Positions 26,790 through 37,936 of a stretch of DNA of 51,744 nt are shown here, piece by piece. The notes under the pieces are model-generated. The model worked only from the letters and a program-made list of their open reading frames with translations, had not been told where the DNA came from and ran no database searches. How positions within the stretch are numbered: position 1 is the first letter of the stretch; each line of letters begins with the position of its first letter. A program made the position numbers and the translations under genes. The stretch is from an uncultured Cetobacterium sp. (GTDB lineage: Bacteria > Fusobacteriota > Fusobacteriia > Fusobacteriales > Fusobacteriaceae), in contig NZ_CAMQYW010000002.1 in assembly GCF_947039425.1 (NCBI RefSeq), forward strand, positions 1 through 51,744, given 5' to 3'.

Positions 26790-27565
26790 TAGTAGAAGTA
26801 AGCTATCTAAAATTAGTAAGTATATTAATAGGATTTATGCCTATTATATATTTCTTGAAAAAATTCAAGATATATTTAATAAAAGATTTAATTGTTAGTA
26901 TTATAAGGATGTTTATACAGTTAATAGCTGTTGGAATTTATTTAAAGTATATTTTCAATTATAACAACATTGTTATTAATATTTTATATTTAATTTTTAT
27001 GATTTCAATAACGGCAATAACATGTGGAAAAAATATTAATTTAAAAAAAAGAGGATCTATTTATATTTTTTTATCAATGGCATTTATAATTAGTATTGTT
27101 TTGACAATATTTATAAAAGAGATATTAAATGAAAATCTTAGGAATGCAAGATACTTTGTTCCTATCTCTGGAATGTTATTGGGAAATATGTTAAAAACAT
27201 CAATTATTTCTTTAAATAATTTTTTTAATTATTTTAAAGAAAATGAAAGTGAATATGAATATCTCATATCTTTAGGAGCTAATAAATATGAGGCTCTGCT
27301 TGGAAATGTAAGACAAAGTATACTTCTTAGTATAAAACCAATAATATCATCTGTGGCGACAATGGGACTTGTAAGTTTGCCTGGAATGATGACAGGTCAA
27401 ATTTTAGGTGGAGCTTCACCTACAACAGCAATAAAATATCAAATAGGAGTGATGTTATTAATCTTAATGAGTGAATTTTATAACGTAATAATTTTACTTT
27501 TTTTAAGTATAAAATTATATTTTGATGGCTATGACATGTTAAAAGAAGAGTACTTTAAAGAATAA
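26783..27565 (+). CDS. ABC transporter permease (FetB/YbbM family)
   Basis: SLGANKYEALLGNVRQSILLSIKPIISSVATMGLVSLPGMMTGQILGGASPTTAIKYQI. Confidence 0.9.
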   Translation: MVIVEVSYLKLVSILIGFMPIIYFLKKFKIYLIKDLIVSIIRMFIQLIAVGIYLKYIFNYNNIVINILYLIFMISITAITCGKNINLKKRGSIYIFLSMAFIISIVLTIFIKEILNENLRNARYFVPISGMLLGNMLKTSIISLNNFFNYFKENESEYEYLISLGANKYEALLGNVRQSILLSIKPIISSVATMGLVSLPGMMTGQILGGASPTTAIKYQIGVMLLILMSEFYNVIILLFLSIKLYFDGYDMLKEEYFKE

Positions 27566-27641
27566 GAAATAGAATTTATTTACAAATATTTTTATATATG
27601 ATAAAATTTAAAGTAAAATAAAATTCTAGGAGGAATCTCTA

Positions 27642-28736
27642 ATGATAGGAATAGGAATAGTAGGACTTCCAAATGTAGGAAAGTCAACATTATTTAATGC
27701 TATAACAAAAGCAGGAGCAGCAGAAGCAGCTAACTACCCATTTTGTACTATAGAACCAAATGTAGGAATGGTAACAGTTCCAGATTCAAGATTAAATGAA
27801 TTATCAAAAATAATAAATCCTCAAAGAGTTCAACATGCAACAGTTGAATTTGTTGATATTGCAGGTTTAGTTGAAGGTGCTGCAAAAGGTGAAGGATTAG
27901 GAAATAAATTTTTATCAAATATAAGAACAACAGCAGCATTATGTCAAGTTGTGAGATGTTTTGAAGATGAAAATGTAATTCATGTAAGCGGAAGTGTTGA
28001 TCCAATAAGAGATATTGAAATAATTAATGGAGAACTAGTTTTAGCGGATATGGAAACTGTAGAAAAAGCAATTGAAAAACAGTCAAAATTATTTAAAGCT
28101 AAGAATAAAGAAGCTATGGCTATGATGCCAGTTTTAGAAAAATGTAAAGCCCATTTAGATGAATATAATCTATTAAAAACTTTAGTATTAACACCAGAGG
28201 AACAAGAAGTAATAAGAGGTTATCAACTACTTACTTTAAAACCGATGATGTTTGCTGCTAATGTTTCTGAAGATGATTTAGCAACTGGAAATGAATATGT
28301 TGAAATGGTAAGAAAGTATGCTGAAGATTTAGGTTCAGAAGTAGTAATTGTATCTGCAAAAGTAGAGTCAGAGCTTCAAGAGATGGAAGAAGAAGATAAA
28401 GCTGAATTTTTAGAATCTTTAGGAGTAGAAGAGCCAGGATTAAATAGATTAATAAGAGCAGGATTTAAATTACTTGGATTACAAACTTATTTCACAGCAG
28501 GAGTAAAAGAAGTAAGAGCATGGACTATAAAAATCGGAGATACAGCACCTAAAGCAGCTGGAGAAATTCATACTGATTTTGAGAGAGGATTTATTAGAGC
28601 CAAAGTAGTAGGTTTTGAAGATTTTATTAAATATTCAGGATGGAAAGGCGCACAAGAAGCGGGAGCATTAAGACTTGAAGGAAAAGAGTATATTGTTAAA
28701 GATGGAGATTTAATGGAGTTTTTATTTAACGTATAA
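27642..28736 (+). CDS. ychF: Redox-regulated ATPase YchF
   Basis: [36 protein letters not shown]. Confidence 0.97.
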   Translation: MIGIGIVGLPNVGKSTLFNAITKAGAAEAANYPFCTIEPNVGMVTVPDSRLNELSKIINPQRVQHATVEFVDIAGLVEGAAKGEGLGNKFLSNIRTTAALCQVVRCFEDENVIHVSGSVDPIRDIEIINGELVLADMETVEKAIEKQSKLFKAKNKEAMAMMPVLEKCKAHLDEYNLLKTLVLTPEEQEVIRGYQLLTLKPMMFAANVSEDDLATGNEYVEMVRKYAEDLGSEVVIVSAKVESELQEMEEEDKAEFLESLGVEEPGLNRLIRAGFKLLGLQTYFTAGVKEVRAWTIKIGDTAPKAAGEIHTDFERGFIRAKVVGFEDFIKYSGWKGAQEAGALRLEGKEYIVKDGDLMEFLFNV

Positions 28737-28767
28737 AATTATTAAAAAAGTTGTTAAGAAAAATTAC

Positions 28768-28796
28768 TTGACAAGCTTTAAAAAAACTAGTAAAAT
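28768..28796 (+). promoter_or_regulatory. Promoter of yceD-rpmF-plsX-fab region
   Basis: TTGACA, 17-bp spacer, TAAAAT. Confidence 0.7.
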
Positions 28797-28828
28797 ATTG
28801 TGGTATTGTAATTATAAGGAGGATAACT

Positions 28829-29311
28829 TTGATATTAAAAATAAGTCAAATTATTAATGGATCAGAAGTTGCATTTGATTATGTTGAAGAAACTATGGAC
28901 TCTTTTGATTTACCTGAAGGAATAGTTATTAAAGGTAGAGCTTATGAAGAGGACGGACATTATGTAGTTGAAGGTTCTTATAGAACAGTACTTAAGTTAG
29001 AATGTGTTAGATGTTTAGCAGAAATAACGCCTATTATTCAAGGAGAGTTTTCTGGAAGATTTTTAAATCCGAAAGATTATGCTAAATTCATTGATAGCTT
29101 AAAACCAGAAGAAGAGTTTGGAGAGCTTCATTTTGAAGAAGCAGTAGCCAATGAAATAAATATATCGGAGCTGGTAAGAGAATATGTAATACTTGATTTG
29201 TCAGAATATGAGTCATGTCTTCCAGAATGTAAGGACGCCTCAGAGGTTGAAAAATATTCAAAAGAAGATATAGATCCTAGATGGCAACAATTATTAGAGA
29301 TAAAAATTTAA
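28829..29311 (+). CDS. DUF177/YceD family protein
   Basis: LKLECVRCLAEI...CLPECK; directly upstream of rpmF; TTG start after AAGGAGGA. Confidence 0.88.
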   Translation: MILKISQIINGSEVAFDYVEETMDSFDLPEGIVIKGRAYEEDGHYVVEGSYRTVLKLECVRCLAEITPIIQGEFSGRFLNPKDYAKFIDSLKPEEEFGELHFEEAVANEINISELVREYVILDLSEYESCLPECKDASEVEKYSKEDIDPRWQQLLEIKI

Positions 29312-29347
29312 TTTTTAAAATATGTATGTATTAGGAGGGAAACTAAA

Positions 29348-29533
29348 ATGGCAGTACCTAAGAAGAAAACTTCAAAAGCTAAAAAAAATATGAGAAGATC
29401 TCATGATGCATTAAAAGGTTCTACATTAGCAACTTGTGATAAGTGTGGAGCTCCAAGAAGACCACACAGAATTTGTCTTGCATGTGGAGATTACAACGGA
29501 AAGCAAGTGTTATCTACAGAAGCAGCAGAGTAA
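29348..29533 (+). CDS. rpmF: 50S ribosomal protein L32
   Basis: [22 protein letters not shown]...[18 protein letters not shown]. Confidence 0.97.
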   Translation: MAVPKKKTSKAKKNMRRSHDALKGSTLATCDKCGAPRRPHRICLACGDYNGKQVLSTEAAE

Positions 29534-29552
29534 TAAGTAATAGCTTATAAAA

Positions 29553-29586
29553 AAAAGCGGGATAATTAAATCTTGCTTTTTTTTAT
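29553..29586 (+). terminator. Rho-independent terminator/attenuator between rpmF and plsX
   Basis: AAAAGCGGGAT-aattaa-ATCTTGCTTTTTTTT. Confidence 0.65.
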
Positions 29587-29638
29587 TTTCTAAAATATGG
29601 TATAATAATAAATAATACAAATATTTTAGGGGTGAGTT

Positions 29639-30634
29639 ATGAAAATTGCAGTAGATGCCATGGGTGGAGATTATGCACCCTTAGAAACAGTAAAAGGGGC
29701 TATACAGGCACTTGAAGAAATGGAAAATCTTTCTATAATTTTAGTTGGAAAAAAAGAAGAGATTGATATAGAATTAAAAAAATATAATTGTAACATAGAG
29801 AGAATATCAATAGTTGATGCAAGAGAAGTTGTTGAAATGGATGATGATCCTATAATAGCTATAAAAGCAAAGAAAGATTCTTCAATGAATAGAATGTTAG
29901 AATTAGTTAAAAGTGGTGAAGCAGATGCTTCAGTTTCAGCTGGAAATACGGGAGCACTAATTAGTTCTAGTCAGTTAAAATTAAGAAGAATTAAAGGTGT
30001 TTTAAGACCTGCAATAACAACAATATTTCCAGGGAAAAAAAGAGATATTGTCCTTATGGATGTTGGTGCTAATTCTGATTGCAGAGCAGATTTTATAAAC
30101 CAATTTGCTACAATGGGTAGTGTTTATTATGAAGAGATGTTTTCGATTGAAAAACCTAAAGTTGGTTTATTAAATATAGGTTCTGAAGAGGGAAAAGGAA
30201 ATGAAATAACAAGGCAGTCTTATGATCTACTTAAAGAAAATAAAAATATAAATTTTATTGGGAATGTTGAAAGTAGAGATATGATGGATGGAGAAGTAGA
30301 TGTAGTGGTGACGGATGGATTTACAGGAAATATGGTGTTGAAAACTGCTGAAGGAGTTTCTAAATTTGTATTTTCATTATTAAAAGAGGAAATTAATAAA
30401 AGTTTTGTAGGAAAGATTGGAGCTTTATTACTAAAACCTATATTTAAAAAAATGAAAAATAAGTTGGATTCATCTGAATATGGAGGAGCTTTATTTTTGG
30501 GAATAAATGGAATATCAATAAAAGCCCATGGGAACTCAAGTTCTAAAGGGATAAAAAATGCTATTAAAGTTGCTAACAAATTTGCAGAAGATAAATTTAT
30601 TGAAAGATTAACAGAGGTTATGCAGCAAGACTAA
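29639..30634 (+). CDS. plsX: Phosphate acyltransferase PlsX
   Basis: IAVDAMGGDYAPLETVKGA; SAGNTGALI. Confidence 0.96.
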   Translation: MKIAVDAMGGDYAPLETVKGAIQALEEMENLSIILVGKKEEIDIELKKYNCNIERISIVDAREVVEMDDDPIIAIKAKKDSSMNRMLELVKSGEADASVSAGNTGALISSSQLKLRRIKGVLRPAITTIFPGKKRDIVLMDVGANSDCRADFINQFATMGSVYYEEMFSIEKPKVGLLNIGSEEGKGNEITRQSYDLLKENKNINFIGNVESRDMMDGEVDVVVTDGFTGNMVLKTAEGVSKFVFSLLKEEINKSFVGKIGALLLKPIFKKMKNKLDSSEYGGALFLGINGISIKAHGNSSSKGIKNAIKVANKFAEDKFIERLTEVMQQD

Positions 30635-30644
30635 GGAGGAAGAA

Positions 30645-31637
30645 ATGAAACTTAAAAATGTTGGAATAATAGGATTAGGAACATATGTCCCTGAGAGAAT
30701 AATGACAAATTTTGATTTTGAAAAAATAATTGAAACATCCGATGAATGGATAAGAAGTAGAACAGGAATAGAGGAAAGAAGATTTGCAAGTGAAGAGCAA
30801 GCAACATCTGATTTAGCAGCTGAAGCAGCAAAAAAAGCTATAAAAAAATCTGGAATTTCAGTAGAAGATATAGATATGATTTTACTTGCAACAACAACAC
30901 CAGACTATCCAATACAGAGTACAGCTTGTGTAGTTCAAGAGTTAATAGGAGCAGTAAATGCAGCAGCTTTAGATGTAAATGCAGCTTGTAGTGGTTTTGT
31001 GTATGCATTGACTATGGCTAAAGGTTTAATTTCATCAGGAATGAATAAAAATATATTAGTAATAGGAGCAGAAGTTTTATCTAAGTGTGTAGATATGCAA
31101 GATAGAAATACTTGTGTTTTATTCGGTGATGGAGCAGCAGCAGCAGTAGTATCTGAAGTAGAAGAAGGATATGGTATAATCTCGCAATTCTTAGGTGCGG
31201 AAGCAGATACAAAAGGATCTTTAAGAACACCTGCAGGAGGAACAAGAAAGCCTTTGAGCCAGGAAGTTTTAGAAGAGAGATCAAATTTCTTACAAATGAA
31301 AGGACAAGATGTATTTAAGTTTGCAGTTAAAGCTTTACCAAAGGCTACTATTGAGGCCTTAAATGGAGCAGGCTTAGAAGCTGAAGATATAAACATGGTA
31401 TTCCCTCATCAAGCTAATAGTAGAATAATTGATTCAGCATCAAAGAGATTAGGAATTTCTATGGATAAGTTTTATTTAAATTTAAATAAATATGGAAATA
31501 CATCATCAGCTTCAATTGGATTAGCTCTTGGAGAGGCTCTTGAAAAGGGATTAGTAAAAAAAGGAGATATGATTGCTTTAACAGGATTTGGAGCAGGATT
31601 AACTTATGCATCGATGATAATAAAATGGTGTTATTAA
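30645..31637 (+). CDS. fabH: 3-oxoacyl-ACP synthase III
   Basis: DVNAACSGFVYAL active site; FPHQANSRII; GNTSSASI. Confidence 0.97.
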   Translation: MKLKNVGIIGLGTYVPERIMTNFDFEKIIETSDEWIRSRTGIEERRFASEEQATSDLAAEAAKKAIKKSGISVEDIDMILLATTTPDYPIQSTACVVQELIGAVNAAALDVNAACSGFVYALTMAKGLISSGMNKNILVIGAEVLSKCVDMQDRNTCVLFGDGAAAAVVSEVEEGYGIISQFLGAEADTKGSLRTPAGGTRKPLSQEVLEERSNFLQMKGQDVFKFAVKALPKATIEALNGAGLEAEDINMVFPHQANSRIIDSASKRLGISMDKFYLNLNKYGNTSSASIGLALGEALEKGLVKKGDMIALTGFGAGLTYASMIIKWCY

Positions 31638-31646
31638 ATAAAAAAA

Positions 31647-31675
31647 TTGACAGAAGAAAAGTAATATGATATATT
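31647..31675 (+). promoter_or_regulatory. Promoter of fabD
   Basis: TTGACA, 17-bp spacer, TATATT. Confidence 0.65.
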
Positions 31676-31712
31676 AAAAAACAGGTGTTATTTTTTAGAA
31701 AAAGGAGTGTTT

Positions 31713-32618
31713 ATGAATAAAATTGCTTTTGTATTTCCAGGACAAGGAACTCAATATATTGGAATGGGAAAAGAACTTTATGAAAATAATGAATTAGCTA
31801 AAAATGAATTTGATAAAATATTTTCAAGTTTAGATATTGATTTAAAATCAGTTATGTTTGAAGGAACAGAAGAGGAGTTAAAGGATACAAAAAATACTCA
31901 ACCAGCTATTGTTGCAATGAGCTTAGTTTTAGAAAAGTTATTAAGAGCTAAAGGAATTGTTCCAGATTATGTAGCAGGGCACTCTGTTGGTGAATATGCA
32001 GCTATTGGTTCAGCAGGATTCTTATCTATGGAAGATGCAGTAAAGTTAACTTCTTTAAGAGGGAAAGCAATGAGTGAAGTTTCGGCAAAAGTATCAGGAT
32101 CTATGGCCGCAATTATAGGGATGGAGTCAGATAAAATAGTAGAACTTTTAAAAACTATTTCAGGAATTGTAGAGGCAGTTAATTTTAATGAACCAAAACA
32201 AACTGTTATAGCAGGAGAGAAAGAAGCGATAACAAATGCTTGTGTACTGTTAAAAGAAAATGGAGCTAGAAGAGCTATGGAACTTGCGGTTTCAGGACCT
32301 TTCCATTCATCATTAATGAAACCGGCAGGAGATATTTTAAAAGAGGAATTAAATAATTTTAATTTTAAAGATTCTGAAATACCACTAATAGGAAACACAA
32401 CAGCAACTGAAATAAAAACAGTAGATTTATTAAAAGATGAACTATATAATCAAAGTTTTGGACCAGTAAAGTGGGTTGAAACAATTAGAAATCTTAAGAA
32501 TTTAGGTGTAACAAAAATCTATGAAATTGGTCCTGGAAAAGTATTAAATGGATTAATAAAAAAGATTGATAAAGAAATTGAAGTAATAAATATAGAAAAG
32601 CTTGAAGATTTAAATTAA
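31713..32618 (+). CDS. fabD: Malonyl-CoA-ACP transacylase
   Basis: AFVFPGQGTQYIGMGKEL; AGHSVGEYAA; ATG 31713 after AAAGGAG. Confidence 0.95.
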   Translation: MNKIAFVFPGQGTQYIGMGKELYENNELAKNEFDKIFSSLDIDLKSVMFEGTEEELKDTKNTQPAIVAMSLVLEKLLRAKGIVPDYVAGHSVGEYAAIGSAGFLSMEDAVKLTSLRGKAMSEVSAKVSGSMAAIIGMESDKIVELLKTISGIVEAVNFNEPKQTVIAGEKEAITNACVLLKENGARRAMELAVSGPFHSSLMKPAGDILKEELNNFNFKDSEIPLIGNTTATEIKTVDLLKDELYNQSFGPVKWVETIRNLKNLGVTKIYEIGPGKVLNGLIKKIDKEIEVINIEKLEDLN

Positions 32619-32700
32619 GTAAAGCGATAAAACTTGAAAAAATATATTAAATTTGATAATATATTTATATAAAATACCCAAAATTTAAGGAGGAAAATAA

Positions 32701-32928
32701 ATGTTAGATAAAATAAGAGAAATAGTAGTAGAGCAATTAGGAGTAGATGCAGATCAAGTTACTTTAGAAGCAAATTTCGTAGAGGATTTAGGAGCAGATT
32801 CATTAGATACAGTAGAATTAATAATGGCTTTTGAAGAGGAATTTGATGTAGAAATCCCTGATACAGATGCTGAAAAAATCAAAACTGTACAAGATGTAGT
32901 AAACTACATTGAGTCAACAAATAAGTAA
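32701..32928 (+). CDS. acpP: Acyl carrier protein
   Basis: [23 protein letters not shown]. Confidence 0.98.
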   Translation: MLDKIREIVVEQLGVDADQVTLEANFVEDLGADSLDTVELIMAFEEEFDVEIPDTDAEKIKTVQDVVNYIESTNK

Positions 32929-32937
32929 GATGAATTT

Positions 32938-32974
32938 AAAGGGGTATGTAAGTACCCCTTTAGTTGTATTTTTT
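32938..32974 (+). terminator. Hairpin/terminator after acpP
   Basis: AAAGGGGTA-tgtaag-TACCCCTTT followed by a loose T-run. Confidence 0.6.
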
Positions 32975-33000
32975 GGAAAAAATTAAAAGAGGTGAAATTT

Positions 33001-34239
33001 ATGAGAAGAGTAGTTGTAACAGGTTTAGGACTTATAACGTCGTTAGGAACGGGAGTAGAAAAATCTTGGGAAGCTATAAAATCAGGAGAGTGTGGAATAA
33101 AAGAGATTACATCTTTTGATACAACTGATAGTGCTATTAAAATAGCTGGAGAGGTAACAGATTTCGATCCTACTGAATTTGGAATAGAGAAGAAAGAGAT
33201 AAAAAAATTAGCTAGAAATACTCAATTTGCAATAGCAGCAACAAAGATGGCTTTAGAGGATTCTGGATTAGTTATTGATGAAAATAATTGCACAAAAGTT
33301 GGAACTATTGTATCATCTGGTATTGGTGGAATTGAAATTTTTGAAGATCAACATAAAAATATGTTAGAAAAAGGTGTTAGAAGAATATCACCATTTACAA
33401 TTCCGGCTATGATTAATAATATGGCTTCGGGAAATGTAGGGATTTATTTTGGTGCAAAAGGACCAAATAAAGCTGTTGTAACAGCTTGTGCTGCTGGAAC
33501 CCATTCAATAGGAGATGCCTATGAAATGATAAAATCTGGGAGAACAGATGCAATGATAGCTGGAGGAACAGAGGGATGTATTACTAAATTTGCAATTAAC
33601 TCATTTGCTAATATGAAAGCTTTATCAACAAGAAATGATGAGCCATTAAAAGCATCAAGACCATTTTCAGAAGATAGAGATGGATTTGTAATGGGTGAAG
33701 GAGCAGGTATATTAATTTTAGAGGAATTAGAGCAAGCAAAAGCTAGAGGAGCTAAAATTTATGCTGAAGTAGTTGGTTACGGTGAAACTTGTGATGCTTA
33801 TCATATAACATCACCATCAGAAGGTGGAGAAGGTGCAACAAGAGCTTTTAAAATGGCAATGGAAGAGGGGAATATAAAACCTGAAGAAGTTGGATATATC
33901 AATGCTCATGGAACGTCAACACCTGCAAATGATAAAAATGAAACAGCTGCAATAAAAGATGCCTTTGGTGAATCAGCTTATACAATGAATATTTCATCTA
34001 CAAAAGGAGCAACAGGACATGGTCTTGGAGCTGCTGGAGGAATTGAAGGGGTAATAATATCTTTAGTATTATCAGAAGGAGTTATTCCGCCAACAATTAA
34101 TTTAGATAAGCAAGATCCAACATTGGATTTAAATTATACACCAAACAAAATGGTAAAAAGAGATGTTGAAGTAGCAATGTCAAGTTCATTGGGATTCGGT
34201 GGTCATAACGCTGTAATAGCCATGAGAAAATACAAATAA
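33001..34239 (+). CDS. fabF: 3-oxoacyl-ACP synthase II
   Basis: MRRVVVTGLGLITSLG; VTACAAGTHSIGDAYEMI; INAHGTSTPANDKNE. Confidence 0.97.
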   Translation: MRRVVVTGLGLITSLGTGVEKSWEAIKSGECGIKEITSFDTTDSAIKIAGEVTDFDPTEFGIEKKEIKKLARNTQFAIAATKMALEDSGLVIDENNCTKVGTIVSSGIGGIEIFEDQHKNMLEKGVRRISPFTIPAMINNMASGNVGIYFGAKGPNKAVVTACAAGTHSIGDAYEMIKSGRTDAMIAGGTEGCITKFAINSFANMKALSTRNDEPLKASRPFSEDRDGFVMGEGAGILILEELEQAKARGAKIYAEVVGYGETCDAYHITSPSEGGEGATRAFKMAMEEGNIKPEEVGYINAHGTSTPANDKNETAAIKDAFGESAYTMNISSTKGATGHGLGAAGGIEGVIISLVLSEGVIPPTINLDKQDPTLDLNYTPNKMVKRDVEVAMSSSLGFGGHNAVIAMRKYK

Positions 34240-34254
34240 AAGGGAGAGAGATAA

Positions 34255-34965
34255 GTGAGAAGATCATTTCTAGAATTAGAAAAAAAAATAGGATATACTT
34301 TTAAAAATAAGGACCTATTAAAAAATGCACTTATCCATAGATCTTTTGGAAACGAACATACAAAATATAAAAAAATAAATAATGAAAGACTAGAACTGTT
34401 AGGTGACGCAGTTCTAGACTTAATTGTTACAGAACATTTGTATAAAAGTTATCCAAATGCTTTAGAGGGAGACCTTGCAAAGCTAAAGGCTATGGTAGTA
34501 AGTGAACCAGTACTTGCAAAAATATCAAGAGCGTTAGAGTTCGGAGAATATTTAATGTTAAGTAAAGGAGAGGAATTAACTGGTGGAAGAGGGCGTAACT
34601 CTATATTAGGAGATGTTTTTGAAGCTATTTTAGGTGCAGTTTATTTAGATTCAGATTTTATAGCAGTAAAAGAGATTGCAATGGTACATTTAAGATATTC
34701 AATAGAACATATTAATGAAAATGAAGAAATTTTGGATTTTAAAACAATTTTACAAGAGTATAGTCAAAAAGAATATAAGATTATTCCAATTTATGAAGTT
34801 GTAAATGAAGATGGTCCAGATCATCTAAAGATATTTGAAGTATCTGTTAAAATAAAAGATGAATTATTGGGAATTGGGAAAGGAAAAAATAAAAAAAGTG
34901 CAGAACAAGCAGCAGCGAAAGATATTTGTAAAAGATTAGGAGTAAAGCTTTATGAAACACTATAA
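34255..34965 (+). CDS. rnc: Ribonuclease III
   Basis: NERLELLGDAVLDLIVTEHL; GRNSILGDVFEAILGAVYLD; dsRBD KSAEQAAAKDI; GTG start. Confidence 0.96.
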   Translation: MRRSFLELEKKIGYTFKNKDLLKNALIHRSFGNEHTKYKKINNERLELLGDAVLDLIVTEHLYKSYPNALEGDLAKLKAMVVSEPVLAKISRALEFGEYLMLSKGEELTGGRGRNSILGDVFEAILGAVYLDSDFIAVKEIAMVHLRYSIEHINENEEILDFKTILQEYSQKEYKIIPIYEVVNEDGPDHLKIFEVSVKIKDELLGIGKGKNKKSAEQAAAKDICKRLGVKLYETL

Positions 34966-35998
34966 TATTCCAATATTTATAAGTCATTTTGGATGTCCAA
35001 ATGACTGTGTATTTTGTAATCAAAAAAAAATAAATGGCAGAGAAACAGATGTAAGTCTTGAGGATGTTGAAAACATAATCGAAACATACTTAAAAACTCT
35101 TCCAAAAAAATCCAAGAAAGAAGTGGCTTTTTTTGGTGGAACTTTTACAGGAATTTCTTTTGATTTACAAAAAAAATACTTGGAAGTTGTGAACAAATAT
35201 ATTAAATTAAATTTAATTGATGGAATAAGATTATCAACAAGACCAGATTATATTGATAAAAAAATTATAGATTTACTGGTAGAGTTTAATGTAACAACAG
35301 TGGAATTAGGAGTGCAATCTTTAGATGAAAATGTATTAAAGCAAAGTCATAGGTTCTATCCTGTAGAAAAAGTATATGAAGCATCTAAAATGATAAAAGA
35401 TGCTGGAATACAACTGGGAATACAATTAATGCTAGGCCTTCCTGGTTCAACTTGCAAAAGTGATTATAATAGTGCCAAAAAGGTTGTTGAAATAGAACCG
35501 GATATAGCTAGAATTTATCCGACACTAATTATAAAAGAAACTGAAATGGCTGAAATGTTTAAAGAGGGTACTTATAGACCATTAACAATAGAAGAGGCTG
35601 TAAATAGCTGTAAAAAGATATATTCATTGCTTGAATACAATAATATAAATGTTGTTAGAGTTGGGCTACAACCTACAGAGGAATTAAATGATAGTGAAAA
35701 TGTGTTAGGTGGACCTTATCATCCAGCTTTTAGAGAGTTAGTTGAAGGAGAAATATATTTTGATTTTTTAACTAGTGATAGATTTAGTAATTCTAATTTA
35801 GAAATAGAAGTTAATGAGAAAAATGTTTCTAAAATTATAGGAATGAAAAAAATAAATAAAGATAGATTAGGAAAAAGGTTTAATTTAAAAATAAATAAAA
35901 ATTTAAATCAAGAGACAATTGTTATTAATGGAAAAATTTATACAAGAAAAGAGGTTCTTAGGGGAGAGATAGATGAACCAAATAATAATAAATGCTAA
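34952..35998 (+). CDS. Elp3-type radical SAM protein
   Basis: SHFGCPNDCVFCNQKKI CxxxxCxxC; FFGGTFTGI; overlaps rnc by 14 bp. Confidence 0.9.
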   Translation: MKHYNIPIFISHFGCPNDCVFCNQKKINGRETDVSLEDVENIIETYLKTLPKKSKKEVAFFGGTFTGISFDLQKKYLEVVNKYIKLNLIDGIRLSTRPDYIDKKIIDLLVEFNVTTVELGVQSLDENVLKQSHRFYPVEKVYEASKMIKDAGIQLGIQLMLGLPGSTCKSDYNSAKKVVEIEPDIARIYPTLIIKETEMAEMFKEGTYRPLTIEEAVNSCKKIYSLLEYNNINVVRVGLQPTEELNDSENVLGGPYHPAFRELVEGEIYFDFLTSDRFSNSNLEIEVNEKNVSKIIGMKKINKDRLGKRFNLKINKNLNQETIVINGKIYTRKEVLRGEIDEPNNNKC

Positions 35999-37439
35999 TA
36001 AATTTAAAACTAGAGCAGTAATATTAGAAAATAAAAAAGTAATGGAAATTCACATTGAAAGAGAAGGTGAAGGAACATTAAATGGGAATATATATAAGGG
36101 AAAAGTAGCTAATGTATTACCTGGAATGGAGTCAGCCTTTGTAAATATAGGACTTGAAAAAAATGGGTTTTTATATGTTAAGGATTTAAGAGAGTTTGAA
36201 GAGAAATATTTAACAGGAATTGAAAAAAGTGAAAAACCAATAGAGGATTTGTTAAGAGTAGGAGATGATGTTGTTGTTCAAGTACTGAGTGATCCTCGAG
36301 GAAATAAAGGTGCGAGAGTTTCAACACATTATACTATTCCTGGAAAATTTTTAGTTCTTATGCCAAATAATAGTCATATAGCTATTTCAAAGAAGATAAA
36401 AGATGAAATAGAAAGAGAAAGACTTGAAAAAATATTTAAAGATATTGTTCCTGAAGGGATGGGAGTTATAATAAGAACTGCTGCTGAAGGGAAAAGTATT
36501 TATCACTTTGAAAAAGAGTTAGAGTATTTAACTAAAAGATGGGAAGAAGTAGAGCTGAAAATAAAAAAAGCTAAAATTGGAGAGGTTATTTATAAAGATA
36601 ATGGAATTATTAGTAAAGTGCTAAGAGACATTATAAATAATGATATTGATGAAATAGTTGTAGATAATGAAGAAGTTTATTGGGAAATTATAGATTATAT
36701 TAGAGCTTTTAGTGAAGGGAAGTTAAGAACTAAAATAAAGCTATATAAAGATAAAAAAGAGATTTTTGATGAATATGGAATTCAAAAAGAAATAGAAAAA
36801 TCTTTAGAAGAAACAGTTTGGTTAGAGTGTGGAGGATCAATAGTTATTCAAAAGACAGAAGCTCTTGTTAGTATTGATGTAAATACCGGAAAAAATATAG
36901 GTAGTTTGAATTTAGAAGAGACTGTTGTTAAAACTAATGTAGAAGCTGCGGAGGAAATAGCAAGACAATTACGTATAAGAAACTTAAGTGGAATAATAAT
37001 AATAGATTTTATAGATATGAAAATTGAAGAAGATAAAGAAAAAGTAATTAAAGCTTTAGAAAATGGATTAAGTAAGGATAGAGTTAAAAATAATATTATT
37101 CATTTTACAGATTTGGGTTTAATTGAAATGACAAGAAAAAGAACAGGAAAACCATTAAGTTATTATTTTCAAGATGAATGTCCACATTGTAAAGGAACAG
37201 GGAAAATAAAAGGAAGACGTGCAATTGTAGAAAGTATAATTAAGGAATTGAAAGAAGTAATAGAAGAAAAAGATATAAGCCATATTAAAATAATAACTAA
37301 AAAAAGTGTTAAAGAAAAAATAGAGGAAATATATTTAGACTTTATAAAAAGTCTTTTGGGAAATTACGGGAAAACAATTGAAATATTAGATAATGGCAAA
37401 GAGTTAATAAAAGATTATGAAATATTAATGGAAAGATAG
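35973..37439 (+). CDS. rng: Ribonuclease E/G family protein
   Basis: GNIYKGKVANVLPGMESAFVNIGLEKNGFLYV; SIDVNTGKN; CPHCKGTG. Confidence 0.95.
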   Translation: MNQIIINANKFKTRAVILENKKVMEIHIEREGEGTLNGNIYKGKVANVLPGMESAFVNIGLEKNGFLYVKDLREFEEKYLTGIEKSEKPIEDLLRVGDDVVVQVLSDPRGNKGARVSTHYTIPGKFLVLMPNNSHIAISKKIKDEIERERLEKIFKDIVPEGMGVIIRTAAEGKSIYHFEKELEYLTKRWEEVELKIKKAKIGEVIYKDNGIISKVLRDIINNDIDEIVVDNEEVYWEIIDYIRAFSEGKLRTKIKLYKDKKEIFDEYGIQKEIEKSLEETVWLECGGSIVIQKTEALVSIDVNTGKNIGSLNLEETVVKTNVEAAEEIARQLRIRNLSGIIIIDFIDMKIEEDKEKVIKALENGLSKDRVKNNIIHFTDLGLIEMTRKRTGKPLSYYFQDECPHCKGTGKIKGRRAIVESIIKELKEVIEEKDISHIKIITKKSVKEKIEEIYLDFIKSLLGNYGKTIEILDNGKELIKDYEILMER

Positions 37440-37447
37440 GTAGTTAT

Positions 37448-37936
37448 ATGAAAATAGCATTATACTCAGGAACTTTTGATCCAATAACAAAGGGACATCA
37501 AGAAATTATAAAAAGAGCAAGCAAAATGTGTGAAAAATTAGTTGTTGCAGTTTTAGTTAATAAAAATAAAAAAACTTGGTTTTCACAGGCAGAAAGAAAA
37601 GAAATGGTTCAGAGTGTATTGCAAGATATTCCAAATATTGAGATCATAGAGTATGATGGATTATTAGTTGATTACATGGCAAAAATAGATTGTAAATATA
37701 TTATAAGAGGTTTAAGAGCTGTAGCTGATTATGAATATGAACTAACTCTCGCATATGGAAATTTCGAAATATCTTCAGGAGAAGTAGAAACTGTTTTTAT
37801 ACCATCATCTAAGAAATATTTATATATAAGTTCATCTCTTGTAAGAGAGGTAGCTTCATATGATGGGAAACTTGACAATTATTTAGATGATAGGATAGTG
37901 GAAAAAATTAGAGTTAGGTCAAAGGAGCAGAAGTAG
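37448..37936 (+). CDS. coaD: Pantetheine-phosphate adenylyltransferase
   Basis: ALYSGTFDPITKGHQEII; IRGLRAVADYEYE; YISSSLVREVA. Confidence 0.97.
   Translation: MKIALYSGTFDPITKGHQEIIKRASKMCEKLVVAVLVNKNKKTWFSQAERKEMVQSVLQDIPNIEIIEYDGLLVDYMAKIDCKYIIRGLRAVADYEYELTLAYGNFEISSGEVETVFIPSSKKYLYISSSLVREVASYDGKLDNYLDDRIVEKIRVRSKEQK

Noticed and set aside
30935-31396. 153-aa minus-strand ORF inside fabH
   Set aside because: Antisense to conserved fabH active-site region; no independent support
31967-32398. 143-aa minus-strand ORF inside fabD
   Set aside because: Antisense to conserved fabD coding sequence
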